A stretch of DNA of 64,000 bases, from NCBI RefSeq assembly GCF_029223885.1, contig NZ_CP119410.1, positions 124,001 through 188,000 on the forward strand. Direction: 5' to 3'. This stretch comes from Pararhizobium gei (GTDB lineage: Bacteria > Pseudomonadota > Alphaproteobacteria > Rhizobiales > Rhizobiaceae). A model generated the notes under the pieces. The model was not told where the DNA came from, did not search any database, and saw only the letters and a list, made by a program, of their open reading frames with translations. Both the position numbers and the translations under genes were made by a program. Positions 36,454-45,330 of this stretch are shown one piece after another. Positions within the stretch are counted from its first letter, which is position 1. Each line of letters begins with the position of its first letter.

Positions 36454-36634
36454 TTAAACTATTGATGGTTAATATTTAATGTTGCACGTGGAAAATCGAG
36501 CATAGGCGAAGAAGAGCTATCTCGGCCTGTTTTTTCAATCACATATGAAATTTTTTTCAGTAAACGGTTCCACCGCCAACAAACCCGATAATTCCGATTT
36601 TCGATCAAAACCGATTATTTTTTTGTCATGACCG

Positions 36635-36686
36635 TTGACGCAAAGCAACATTTAGGGATTAATGAAAACGTTCTCTGAGAACGTTT
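36635..36686 (+). promoter_or_regulatory. promoter with overlapping LacI-type operator for the CUT2 operon
   Basis: TTGACG (36635-36640), 17 bases, then ATTAAT (36658-36663) form a plausible promoter. Directly downstream, 36666-36686 is a perfect 21-base palindrome whose core is AACGTTCTCTGAGAACGTT. The operator would cover the transcription start, a classic repressor position. The LacI-family gene at 41758 in the same locus is the likely regulator. The rest of the 355-base intergenic region (36378-36733) is AT-rich with no gene. Confidence 0.65.
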
Positions 36687-36733
36687 CCTTTTCGTGGTGA
36701 GTGGAGTTACCGCGACGAGGTTTAGGAGGAAAA

Positions 36734-38299
36734 ATGTTGAATTCAATAACCCGCTTGCCGAGCGAGCAGGCCGACATCGGCGGTCTGGAGCTGTCTGTTG
36801 CCAACGTTGGAAAATCCTATGGCGCAACGGTTGCCTTGGAGAATGCCGACATTAGCCTACGCGCAGGGGAGGTGCATGCGCTCCTCGGTGAGAACGGTGC
36901 TGGCAAGTCTACGCTCGTGCGTGTCTTGGCAGGTGCAGTGGTCCCCGATCGGGGCGCAATGAAACTTCATGGCGTGCAGTATCGGCCGATGTCGATCACC
37001 CAAGCGCGGCACGAGCAAGTGGCAACGGCCTTTCAGGAACTAAGTCTGGTGCCAAACTTGTCTGTCGCGCAGAATTTGTTGCTGCCGCGGATCCCCAAAA
37101 GCGCATACTTCATTCTGTCTACCGGTGAAACGATGCGGAGAGCGTCGTCGATACTGACGCGGTACGACCTAGAACGCATCAACCCTGCAGCAGAAGTGTC
37201 TTCGCTTCCTCTGGCAGACCGTCAACGTCTCGAAATTGTCAGAGCATTGGAAAATGCCGGGCGGGTATTGATCCTCGACGAACCGACCGCTTCGCTTGCC
37301 GAAACCGATTGGCTGTTTGGCCAGATACGCCGTGCAACGGATCGCGGCGTAGCAGTCCTCTACATTTCCCATCGCCTTGCAGAGGTTCGCGAGATTTGCG
37401 AGCGCGCGACAGTCCTGCGCAACGGTCGCACGATCGGGACCGTTTCACTCGCCGACGCAACCAACGACGACATTTTCGAAATGATGGTGGGGCATCGGGT
37501 CGAGCATGTGCGGAGACATGTAAGCAGCGCGATTAAGGACGATGCTCCGCGTCTTGGCGTAGCGTCGCTCAGCAATGGTATACTCGCAGATGCGTCTTTC
37601 GATCTGCGCCCCGGCGAGATCCTGGCCGTGGCCGCGCTCGAAGGGCAGGGCCAACGTTCGTTGTTTCGCTGCCTCGCCGGGCTGGAGCCGGCGAAGTCCG
37701 GCTCGATAAAAATCGACGGCGCCGAGCACGCGATCTCCAGTCCTCGCAAGGCGCTCAAGGCAGGCAGCGGCATTGCCTATCTTCCCGAAGAACGCAAGAC
37801 GGAAGGGATACTCGCCGGCTTGAGCGCTGCGACAAATATCGTCGTACCAATCCTGTCCAGAATTTCCTCTGGGCGTTTTGTCGGGCGGAAAGCCGAAGCC
37901 GGAGCGGCCCGCCCGGAAGGGGCAAAAGTCGAACTGAACGAGCGCTACCTTTCCTTCGCGGTCGGCGATCTTTCCGGCGGCAATCAGCAGAAGGCATTGA
38001 TTGCGCGAACGCTGGCCACTGGTGCGCGAACACTGCTTCTGTTCGATCCGACCCGAGGAGTCGATGTCGGGACGAAACAGGCGATTTACAGCGCGATCAG
38101 AGCTTTTGCCGCAAGTGGCGGTTCGGTTCTCTTCTACTCGTCTGAGTTGCCGGAGATCGTTCAGTTGGCCGATCGTTGCATGGTCCTCTATCACGGGAAA
38201 ATCGCTGAAATCTTCGAAGGTGCAGAAATAGATGAACAGCGCCTGGTTGCCGCCATGATCGGGCACGGCACTACTTTCGCGACGAAGGTGACGCGATGA
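36734..38299 (+). CDS. CUT2 (ribose-type) ABC transporter, double ATP-binding protein
   Basis: 521 residues from the ATG at 36734, directly preceded by AGGAGGAAAA. Two nucleotide-binding domains in tandem, as in RbsA: the first has Walker A GENGAGKST and Walker B RVLILDEPTAS; the second is degenerate at Walker A (ALEGQGQRSLFR), normal for RbsA, and has the signature LSGGNQQKALIARTL. It powers import of a monosaccharide-like ligand together with the two permeases and the binding protein that follow. Stop and next start overlap by four bases. Confidence 0.93.
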   Translation: MLNSITRLPSEQADIGGLELSVANVGKSYGATVALENADISLRAGEVHALLGENGAGKSTLVRVLAGAVVPDRGAMKLHGVQYRPMSITQARHEQVATAFQELSLVPNLSVAQNLLLPRIPKSAYFILSTGETMRRASSILTRYDLERINPAAEVSSLPLADRQRLEIVRALENAGRVLILDEPTASLAETDWLFGQIRRATDRGVAVLYISHRLAEVREICERATVLRNGRTIGTVSLADATNDDIFEMMVGHRVEHVRRHVSSAIKDDAPRLGVASLSNGILADASFDLRPGEILAVAALEGQGQRSLFRCLAGLEPAKSGSIKIDGAEHAISSPRKALKAGSGIAYLPEERKTEGILAGLSAATNIVVPILSRISSGRFVGRKAEAGAARPEGAKVELNERYLSFAVGDLSGGNQQKALIARTLATGARTLLLFDPTRGVDVGTKQAIYSAIRAFAASGGSVLFYSSELPEIVQLADRCMVLYHGKIAEIFEGAEIDEQRLVAAMIGHGTTFATKVTR

Positions 38300-39279
38300 G
38301 TGATATCCGTATCGTCCATGCCAAAGCATCGATGAAGAGTGTCCTGCTTCGAGGGTCCGTCATCATATTGGCTCTCTATATCGCTCTTTATATCGCTTAC
38401 GTAATCCAGCAGCCGCGTGCGCTCGGTGCAGGAGCGATCGCCAGTCTCGTCAACAACACGGTGCCGCTGGCTCTCGCCGCCGCAGGTCAGGCCATCGTTG
38501 TTTTGAGCCGCGGGTTCGATCTTTCGCTCGCCGGTGTCGTTTCAATCACGAATGTGGTTATGGCGGTTTATCCACTTGAAGGTCCGGCTGGAGCGCTTGC
38601 GTCGCTCGGCATCTGCCTTGCGATAGGGGCCGCCGTCGGTGCGGTAAACGGCTGGCTGGTGGCTATCATGCGCATTCAGGCGATAGCGGCAACCCTTGCG
38701 ACCATGATCGTGTGCCAGGGTATCGCGCTCGTCATTCTGGACGCGCCGGGTGGCGCTGTCGCGGAGTGGGTCAGTTATGAGCTCACCGACCGGATTTTCG
38801 GTGTCGTTCCCGTCTCCGGCCTGATCCTGGGCGCGGTGGTGTGCCTCTGGCTTCTGGCCAAGAAAACGGATTTCGGCGTTGCCCTCTACGCCATCGGAGC
38901 GGACGAGCATGCCGCCAGATTGTCGGGTATCCCTGTCGTGAAGGTGCGGTTCTTCGCATTCGTTTTCGCCGGCATAATCTACGGCCTGGCGGGTTACATG
39001 TTGAGCGCGCAAACCGCCACGGGAAGCCCGACGGCCGGTGAACCGCTTCTCATGCTCTCGTTCGCAGCTGTTGCTCTTGGGGGAACATCGTTGTCGGGAG
39101 GGCGAGGAGGGCTGTTCGCCTCCGTTATGGGCGCCGCCACTTTGATGCTGCTGCAGAAAGTTTTGTTCTCAAGCGGTGTGTCTTCTTTCTATACCGGAAT
39201 TTTCCAGGGCGCGGTGCTGATCTTTGCCGTCGTGTTCAGTGGGCTGCTAACGCGGTTCGGCGAAAGGAAAAGCAAATGA
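38296..39279 (+). CDS. CUT2 ABC transporter permease (RbsC-like), first copy
   Basis: 327 residues, eight to ten membrane segments, with RbsC-family motifs (GQAIVVLSRGFDLSLAGVVSITNVVMA; GADEHAARLSGIPVVKVRFFAFVFAGIIYGLAGYML; LGGTSLSGGRGGLFASVMGA). Overlaps its neighbours by four bases on each side. Two different permeases in this operon suggest a heterodimeric channel instead of the RbsC homodimer. Confidence 0.92.
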   Translation: MSDIRIVHAKASMKSVLLRGSVIILALYIALYIAYVIQQPRALGAGAIASLVNNTVPLALAAAGQAIVVLSRGFDLSLAGVVSITNVVMAVYPLEGPAGALASLGICLAIGAAVGAVNGWLVAIMRIQAIAATLATMIVCQGIALVILDAPGGAVAEWVSYELTDRIFGVVPVSGLILGAVVCLWLLAKKTDFGVALYAIGADEHAARLSGIPVVKVRFFAFVFAGIIYGLAGYMLSAQTATGSPTAGEPLLMLSFAAVALGGTSLSGGRGGLFASVMGAATLMLLQKVLFSSGVSSFYTGIFQGAVLIFAVVFSGLLTRFGERKSK

Positions 39280-40292
39280 ACAGTCACTTGCAAACAGGCT
39301 CGTACGTTTCCGCGCCCGACAAACGCGCCAGCGCAAAGGTCAGCAGGGAAACCATCAGTGCAATCGCTGTCGCTGTCATCTGCATCTTCATGCTTCTGGG
39401 CTCCCGCTTTATCAATCCCTCACTCGGCTCGTGGAGCCAGGTCGAGACCGTTCTGACGCTGGGATCATTTTTGGTTGTGCTGTCTTTTGGGCAAGGCTTG
39501 GTGATCCTGTCGGGCGGCCTCGATTTGTCCCTTCCGGCGCTCATTACGATGGGCGGGGTTCTGTCGACAAGTCTGGTCGGCGCTGGCAGTCCGGATGCGC
39601 TGTTCCTTCTGCCTCTCGTCCTTGTCGCGTGCGGCCTTGTCGGTTTCTGCACTGCGGTTGGCGTCGTGTGGCTGAAAGTTCCTCCTTTTATCATGTCGAT
39701 GGCAACATCCATCATCGTCGCGTCAGCGATTTTGGGCATGACCAATGGAACGCCACGTGGAGCGGCCCCTGAACTCCTGACGGATCTCATGAAAAGCCAT
39801 ATCGCCGGTGTTCCAGCGTCCATTCTTCTGCTTCTGGTCTTCGTGCTTTTTGGATGGGTATTGCAAGCGCGTAGCGTCTTCGGCCGCTATGTCTACGCCG
39901 TCGGCACCAATGTCCAGGCTGCCAGGATTGCAGGCGTGCCCGTAACGCTCACTCAGTGCCTGCCATACGTCATTAGCGCCGCCTGCGCGGGCTTCGTGGG
40001 CATGATGCTGGTCGGATATTCGAACGGCGCCACGTTGCGCATGGGTGACAATTACCTGCTTCCGTCGATCGCGGCGGTCGTTATCGGCGGCTCTTCCATT
40101 CTTGGCGGACGGGGCACGTTCCTCGGAACCGTCGGTGGCGCGATTTTGCTGACGACGCTCGGCACGGTCATTTCCGCAATCGGACTTAATTTCGGCCTTC
40201 GGACGATCATCGAAGGCTCGATCATCCTCATCGCTCTGCTCCTGTTGCGCGATGAGTTCTTCGAACGGCTGCGTGCATTCAGGAAATCCTGA
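39276..40292 (+). CDS. CUT2 ABC transporter permease (RbsC-like), second copy
   Basis: 338 residues; the first ~25 are hydrophilic, then eight to ten membrane segments. Family motifs: FGQGLVILSGGLDLSLPALITMGGVL, VGTNVQAARIAGVPVTLTQCLPYVISAACAGFVGMML and IGGSSILGGRGTFLGTVGGAI. Translationally coupled to the upstream permease by ATGA overlap. Partner subunit of the transporter. Confidence 0.92.
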   Translation: MNSHLQTGSYVSAPDKRASAKVSRETISAIAVAVICIFMLLGSRFINPSLGSWSQVETVLTLGSFLVVLSFGQGLVILSGGLDLSLPALITMGGVLSTSLVGAGSPDALFLLPLVLVACGLVGFCTAVGVVWLKVPPFIMSMATSIIVASAILGMTNGTPRGAAPELLTDLMKSHIAGVPASILLLLVFVLFGWVLQARSVFGRYVYAVGTNVQAARIAGVPVTLTQCLPYVISAACAGFVGMMLVGYSNGATLRMGDNYLLPSIAAVVIGGSSILGGRGTFLGTVGGAILLTTLGTVISAIGLNFGLRTIIEGSIILIALLLLRDEFFERLRAFRKS

Positions 40293-40346
40293 GCACGCAT
40301 TGGAGGGACGCCGTCCCGTAACAGGCACCTTGAGGAGGAGAAGCCA

Positions 40347-41561
40347 ATGCTGAACAAAACGATGAAAACCACACTTGCAGCCCTATCCCTACTGGCCGCG
40401 GGGACGATGCTCGCGCAGCCGGCAGCAGCGCAGGATGAGAAGTTTAAAATCTACCTGAGCCTCAGCTATTCGGGCAACGCCTGGCAATCCGAAGCCGCGA
40501 ACATTGTCAAGGCGCTGGCTGCGACCGCTCCTTACAAGGACATGGTCGAATTGAAAGAAGTCATTTCCGGAACGGATCCGCAGGCTCAGATTTCGGCCTA
40601 TGAAAGCATGATCGACGATGGCGCCGCTGGCATCATCAGTTTCCCCATCTCGTCGACGGCACTGAATCGCACCATCAAGCGCGGCTGCGACGAAGGCGTC
40701 CTGTTCTTCATGTACGATGCGACGGTCACTGAAAAATGCGCCTACAACGTCAGCTATGTCACGGCCGGCTTCGGTGAAAACAGTGCGCAGGCTTTGGTGA
40801 ACGCGCTTGGTGGAAAGGGCAATATCTTTCTCAGCCGGGGCGTTCCCGGCAACTCGGTCGACAAACGCCACACCGACGGTGCGCTAAGCGTTTTTGATAA
40901 GTATCCGGACATCAAGGTCGTCGCGGAATATTACTCGTACTGGGATGACCGCACTACACAGCAGGAGACCGCGAAGGCACTGGCGGCACATCCTGACGTG
41001 GACGGGATATGGGCCCAGGCTGGCGAGTACGGAGCGATCCAGGCCCAGCTGGACAAGGGCGACAAGCTCGTTCCGATGACCGGAGAAAACTCCAACGGCT
41101 TCCGTCTCGCTTTGGCGAACCCCGAGATGCAGGCCAAGGGACTGAAGGGCGTTTCGGCCGGATCGCCACCGGCGACATCGGGCTATGCCTTCAAGCTGAT
41201 GATGGAGATCCTGACCAAGAAGCGGGACCTCAAGGCGATGAACATCGAATATCCGCTGCCATGGGCTCCAGCCGACAAGATCAAGATCTGCACCGGCGAT
41301 AAATTCGAGGACGGCTGCAATGCGTTTCCGGAAAGCAAAGTGCCATCTTCGTTCGTCACGGAGGTGCTAGATCCTGTAATGCTTCCCGAGCTCTCAATTC
41401 AGTCAGCACTCAACGGCACGCCCGTGGACGGCGCAACGATCCAGCCGCTGCCGGAAGAGGTCAAGGAAGCAGCGAATGCACCGGGCATCAATTGCGACAA
41501 GTGCGAACCGCCGGCCGATATGTACAAGCTTTCGAAGATCGAACCGACCGTAGCCAACTGA
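40347..41561 (+). CDS. CUT2 ABC transporter substrate-binding protein
   Basis: 404 residues with GAGGAGGAG upstream. The signal peptide (MLNKTMKTTLAALSLLAAGTMLAQPAAA) is cut after AAA. The mature protein is a periplasmic-binding-protein type 4 (RbsB-like) fold: FKIYLSLSYSGNAWQSEAANIV, DPQAQISAYESMIDDGAAGIISFPIS, LGGKGNIFLSRGVPGNSVDKRH, DVDGIWAQAGEYG. A pair of Cys residues near the C-terminus (GINCDKCEPP) is unusual for the family. It is longer than typical RbsB (about 300). A hairpin follows the gene, as is common where the binding protein must be overproduced. Confidence 0.92.
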   Translation: MLNKTMKTTLAALSLLAAGTMLAQPAAAQDEKFKIYLSLSYSGNAWQSEAANIVKALAATAPYKDMVELKEVISGTDPQAQISAYESMIDDGAAGIISFPISSTALNRTIKRGCDEGVLFFMYDATVTEKCAYNVSYVTAGFGENSAQALVNALGGKGNIFLSRGVPGNSVDKRHTDGALSVFDKYPDIKVVAEYYSYWDDRTTQQETAKALAAHPDVDGIWAQAGEYGAIQAQLDKGDKLVPMTGENSNGFRLALANPEMQAKGLKGVSAGSPPATSGYAFKLMMEILTKKRDLKAMNIEYPLPWAPADKIKICTGDKFEDGCNAFPESKVPSSFVTEVLDPVMLPELSIQSALNGTPVDGATIQPLPEEVKEAANAPGINCDKCEPPADMYKLSKIEPTVAN

Positions 41562-41566
41562 CAAAA

Positions 41567-41600
41567 CGGCCGGCGCCCTCTAACCAAGGGGTGCCGGCCG
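41567..41600 (+). terminator. hairpin after the substrate-binding protein gene
   Basis: CGGCCGGCGCCC (41567-41578) pairs with GGGGTGCCGGCCG (41588-41600), with one G-U or bulge position and a loop of about nine bases. No T-run follows, so it may be a weak terminator or an mRNA-stabilising structure between the transport genes and the regulator. Confidence 0.6.
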
Positions 41601-41757
41601 CCGCCCGGCCGAACGTGGCCATCAACTTTGCCTGTCATGCGGTTGGCCGGGATATCAGATGAAGAAAGACTTCTGACCATTTCCGAACGAGATGGAGTGC
41701 GACTATGTTTGTGCAGCGCCACAACTCAGCAAATCACTTCATCGAACGGAGGAACGC

Positions 41758-42798
41758 ATGACTACACTGGACCAAAAGAGCCCTTCTCGAAGGCGTGTAA
41801 CCGTTAAAGATCTGGCCAAGGACCTGGGAATGTCTGTCTCCACAGTCTCGCGCGCATTCTATCCGGAAGCGATCGTTGCTCCCGCGACCAGAACCCTTGT
41901 GCTCGAGCGGGCCCGTGCGATCGGATATAAAGCGAACCCTTACGCTCAGAGTCTCATTACAAAACGGACGCAGATCGTGGGTCTGGTCGTCGCTGATATC
42001 ACCAACCCGTTCTATCCAGAGGTGATGACTCGTCTGACTGCGGACCTGCAAGTGCTTGGAATGAATGTCATGCTTGTCTCAGCAAACGCGACGGATAAGG
42101 TCGATGACGCGGTTCAACTGTTGCTGTCCTACCAGCCTGATCTCGTTATCATCCTTGCGGCCGCACTCTCCTCCCGCGCCGTACAGGAATGCAGCGAGGC
42201 AGGAAGTCCTTGCATTTTCTTCAACCGCCTTTCCGGCGACGCGGCGGAACACGGGGTTACGTGCGACAATATTGCTGGCGGAATAAATGTCGCCGACTAC
42301 CTCGTTGATCTTGGACACAAACGCCTCCTGTACGTGGCCGCATTTCCGGGGGCATCCACCAACGTCGAACGCCAACGGGGCTTTTGCGAACGGGCCCTGG
42401 CGCGAGGCGTTGCGGCTCCTCTTGTCATAGAAGCAGGCAGCTTCAGCTACGAGGCGGGCTTTGCGGCGGCCAAAACCATGGCGGAACTTCCCGAAAGGCC
42501 CGATGCGGTTTTCTGCGCAAACGACATTGTTGCCATCGGGTTCATAGAAGGTGTCCGGACACTCGGCTTCTCCGTTCCGGAGGATATCTCAGTCGTCGGC
42601 TTTGACGACATTGCGATGGCGGCCTGGCCGTCACACGCGCTGACCACCGTCAGGCAACCCGTCGAGGAGATGCTTTCGATCACGGTCGAGTTTGCTCGCA
42701 AACTTGCATCCGATCCCGACGCGCCGGGCGAGGTGCACCGTATTCCGCCGGGCCCTTTGATAGAGCGCGGAACCACGAGACGGCGGGGGACGCTATGA
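41758..42798 (+). CDS. LacI-family repressor of the CUT2/dehydrogenase locus
   Basis: 346 residues from the ATG at 41758 with GGAGG five bases upstream; the frame is open from 41692. Helix-turn-helix: VTVKDLAKDLGMSVSTVSRAFYP; sensor: VGLVVADITNPFYPEVMTRLTADLQ, CDNIAGGINVADYLVDLGHKRLLYVAAFPG, CANDIVAIGFIEGVRTLGFSVPEDISVVGFDDIAMAAW, LTTVRQPVEEM. It lies between the transporter and the catabolic genes and probably binds the GTTCTC/GAGAAC palindromes at 36416 and 36666. Its stop overlaps the next start (ATGA). Confidence 0.92.
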   Translation: MTTLDQKSPSRRRVTVKDLAKDLGMSVSTVSRAFYPEAIVAPATRTLVLERARAIGYKANPYAQSLITKRTQIVGLVVADITNPFYPEVMTRLTADLQVLGMNVMLVSANATDKVDDAVQLLLSYQPDLVIILAAALSSRAVQECSEAGSPCIFFNRLSGDAAEHGVTCDNIAGGINVADYLVDLGHKRLLYVAAFPGASTNVERQRGFCERALARGVAAPLVIEAGSFSYEAGFAAAKTMAELPERPDAVFCANDIVAIGFIEGVRTLGFSVPEDISVVGFDDIAMAAWPSHALTTVRQPVEEMLSITVEFARKLASDPDAPGEVHRIPPGPLIERGTTRRRGTL

Positions 42799-43340
42799 GG
42801 AGCTTGCAGGGGCAAAAGCATCTTTTCGATCGTCTCGTTACTCTTCACCGCGCCGATTGCACTGCGCTGGCCAATGCGCCGGCGCCCGGCGCCATGGTCG
42901 AGCCGATCTTGGACAATGCTGTGGCTGACTACGGTTTGAATGCGCGGCCGATCTACGAAGATCTGCGCAGGGTTGTGGGCCAGGTTGCCGGTTTGCTGAT
43001 CCTGGCGCGCCTGACGAAGCGTTCGGAGGTTCTGGAAATAGCCGAATTCGAGGCATGTCGTGAGCGATGCGCGCATGCGCACGACCTGCTCCGCGCCCTG
43101 GAGGAAAAATCTGCCGGCAACTGGCACTGGGGCGCCTTGAGCACGTGCCAGACCTTGTGCGAGATGATCCTGCGCGCGTTTCCGGACTGGAAAAAAGGAT
43201 TCGACCGGGATGCCGAATTCGACCTGATGCAGGAGAGGCTCGAGGCAGCCTACAAGGCCTTGTCGGCAAGTTCGTCGGCGGGAAGAGGCATGACGATGGT
43301 CGATTTCAGCCATGCATGCTGTTCATGCGCAAGCGGCTGA
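42795..43340 (+). CDS. unrecognised all-helical protein
   Basis: 181 residues, starting at the ATG that overlaps the LacI stop by four bases. Composition is strongly helical with several Cys (ADCTALAN, EACRERCAHAHDLL, STCQTLCEM and the C-terminal CCSCASG). I do not recognise a family. No signal peptide or membrane segment. Translational coupling to the repressor and its place just before the metallo-hydrolase argue that it is a real part of the pathway or its control, perhaps a FadR/FCD-like helical ligand domain without DNA-binding part, but that is a guess. Confidence 0.65.
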   Translation: MRSLQGQKHLFDRLVTLHRADCTALANAPAPGAMVEPILDNAVADYGLNARPIYEDLRRVVGQVAGLLILARLTKRSEVLEIAEFEACRERCAHAHDLLRALEEKSAGNWHWGALSTCQTLCEMILRAFPDWKKGFDRDAEFDLMQERLEAAYKALSASSSAGRGMTMVDFSHACCSCASG

Positions 43341-43380
43341 CGGCACGGGAAGAGAAGACAGTTTCGATCGGGAGGAAGTT

Positions 43381-44268
43381 ATGGGAAAATATTCGATCTG
43401 GGTTTGTGAGTATTCCTACGTTGCCAGTTACCACAAGAGCGGTGTCATCTACGGCGCACACAACCAGGGTTATGTGAAGCTGCCCTACTGCTATGTGGTC
43501 ATTCAGGGTGAAGGCCATGTCGCCATGGTCGATGTCGGCTTCAACAACAAGGACTACGGCAAGCATCTCGGCGACAAATTTGGCGTCGAGAACTGGCGCA
43601 ACCCGGCGACTGTGCTCGCCGAGGTGGGGATCAAGCCGGAAGACGTCGATACGTGCTTCATCACGCATTGCCACTTCGACCATTTCGGCAATGTCGAGGA
43701 TTTCCCCAACGCGAAATTCTACATTCAGGAACGGGAAATTTCGAAATGGGTCTGGGCGATGTCGCTTCCCGACCGGATGCGCTGGATCATGACGGCCGTC
43801 GATCCCGGCGACATCGTCAGGGGCGTGGCGCTCGCCCGCGACCGCCGGCTCGAAACGGTGAACGGCCCGATGACGGACGTGTTGCCTGGCATCGATCTGC
43901 ACACGGCTTTCGACAGCCATACCTTCGGTTCGATGTGGGTCACCGTTCGAAACGACGGGCAGGCGCAGTCGTCCGACACGTGGGTGCTCGCGGGCGATCT
44001 CGTTTATGTCTTCGAAAACCTCAAAGGGCCGGGGTCGAATGTCGATCTGGAGGACATCTTCGTGCCGGTCGGCCTCGCAGTCGGAAGCCAAACCAATCTT
44101 ATCCTCGCGACAGAAGACATGCTCTCGCAAGTTGGCCACGACGTTCGCCGGGTCATTCCCATTCACGAGGAACGGCTCAAAGATGCATTCCCGTCGCGTA
44201 TCACCAGCGAGGGGCTTCGCGTCACCGAAATTTGCCTCGCAGACGGCGCAACTTCGAAAGTGAAATAA
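43381..44268 (+). CDS. metallo-beta-lactamase-fold hydrolase (lactonase-like)
   Basis: 295 residues from the ATG at 43381 (GGAGGAAGTT upstream). The zinc motif HxHxDH is His96-Cys-His98-Phe-Asp100-His101 in FITHCHFDHFGN; AFDSHTFGSMWV holds the next ligand His, LAGDLVY the bridging Asp, and VIPIHEE the final His. Overall it resembles the N-acyl-homoserine-lactonase/other lactonase branch. No signal peptide, so a cytosolic lactone or ester hydrolase is likely. Overlaps the next gene by one base (TAATG). A related enzyme occurs at 50883. Confidence 0.85.
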   Translation: MGKYSIWVCEYSYVASYHKSGVIYGAHNQGYVKLPYCYVVIQGEGHVAMVDVGFNNKDYGKHLGDKFGVENWRNPATVLAEVGIKPEDVDTCFITHCHFDHFGNVEDFPNAKFYIQEREISKWVWAMSLPDRMRWIMTAVDPGDIVRGVALARDRRLETVNGPMTDVLPGIDLHTAFDSHTFGSMWVTVRNDGQAQSSDTWVLAGDLVYVFENLKGPGSNVDLEDIFVPVGLAVGSQTNLILATEDMLSQVGHDVRRVIPIHEERLKDAFPSRITSEGLRVTEICLADGATSKVK

Positions 44269-45212
44269 TGACAATGGATAGCAAACACATCGCAATCGTC
44301 GGAGCTGGGCTGGTGGGTTCTGGCTGGGCGGTTGTGTTCGCTCGCGCTGGGTATCGAGTTTCCGTCTACGACCCGTCGGAGGCAGTACGGCGCGGTGTAT
44401 TGAGCTGGGCAAAATCCACCTTGGGGAGCCTGCATTCTGCTGGGCTGGTCGATGATCCGACCGGCATTCTTGAGAAAATTAGGATTGTCGAGAGCATGGC
44501 GGAGGCTGTCAACGGAGCAGTCTACGTTCAAGAATCGGTTTTTGAGACGATCGACGTCAAATCGGCAGTCTCTCTCGATATCGATAAACATCTTTCTCCG
44601 GACGCGATCGTCGGATCATCCTCCTCTGGAATCCCCGCATCACGCTTTACGGAAGCCTGCGCGAACAGGAAGAGGTTTCTGATTGCTCATCCGGTCAATC
44701 CGCCGCATCTCGTGCCGGTCGTCGAGCTGGTGCCGGCCCCTTGGACCGACCCGCTCGCGGTCGATCGGGCACGCCAGCTGATGACGGAGGTCGGACAGGT
44801 TCCTGTGTCTCTCCAGCGGGAAGTCGATGGTTTCATTCTCAATCGGTTGCAAGGCGCGCTACTCAATGAGGCCTGGGCACTCTACTCCGAGGGATATGCC
44901 AGCATCGACGATATCGACGCAACCGTCAGGGCGGGGCTCGGTCTGCGGTGGCTTTTCATGGGGCCGTTTGAAACCATTGATCTAAACGCCCCCGGCGGAA
45001 TTGCCGACTACGCGGCGCGCCTTGGGCCCATGTACCACCAGATGGCCTTATCCCGCCGGGATCCCAAGCCGTGGTCGCCCGAAACTATTGCCTCAGCAGA
45101 GATTGAGCGTCGAAGATCTCTGACTGCGGAGCAACTCGTCCAAAGGCGAGAGTGGCGAGACCTCGTCCTCGCCCGACTGGCCGCATTCAAGCAGACTGAA
45201 GGCATTCTTTAA
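44268..45212 (+). CDS. 3-hydroxyacyl-CoA dehydrogenase-like oxidoreductase (gulonate/carnitine dehydrogenase type)
   Basis: 314 residues; a longer frame from 43653 overlaps the hydrolase and is not coding. The N-terminal Rossmann domain has [25 protein letters not shown]; catalytic-side motifs [12 protein letters not shown] and [19 protein letters not shown] follow. The C-terminal domain has [33 protein letters not shown] and GPFETIDLN. This is the short, single-unit branch that contains lambda-crystallin/L-gulonate 3-dehydrogenase and L-carnitine dehydrogenase, which oxidise a 3-hydroxy acid to a 3-keto acid using NAD. Here it follows a lactonase-like gene, which fits a lactone to hydroxy acid to keto acid order (inference). 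Confidence 0.85.
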   Translation: MTMDSKHIAIVGAGLVGSGWAVVFARAGYRVSVYDPSEAVRRGVLSWAKSTLGSLHSAGLVDDPTGILEKIRIVESMAEAVNGAVYVQESVFETIDVKSAVSLDIDKHLSPDAIVGSSSSGIPASRFTEACANRKRFLIAHPVNPPHLVPVVELVPAPWTDPLAVDRARQLMTEVGQVPVSLQREVDGFILNRLQGALLNEAWALYSEGYASIDDIDATVRAGLGLRWLFMGPFETIDLNAPGGIADYAARLGPMYHQMALSRRDPKPWSPETIASAEIERRRSLTAEQLVQRREWRDLVLARLAAFKQTEGIL

Positions 45213-45330
45213 GCTCCAAGCGGAGCAAGCAAACCAGAACAGCCGAAGACGCGGCGAAACCGGCCAACGCAACGGCCACAATCATGATCCTCAAGCCCGT
45301 AAGCTGAGATCGAAAGCAGGAGTGTGTACT

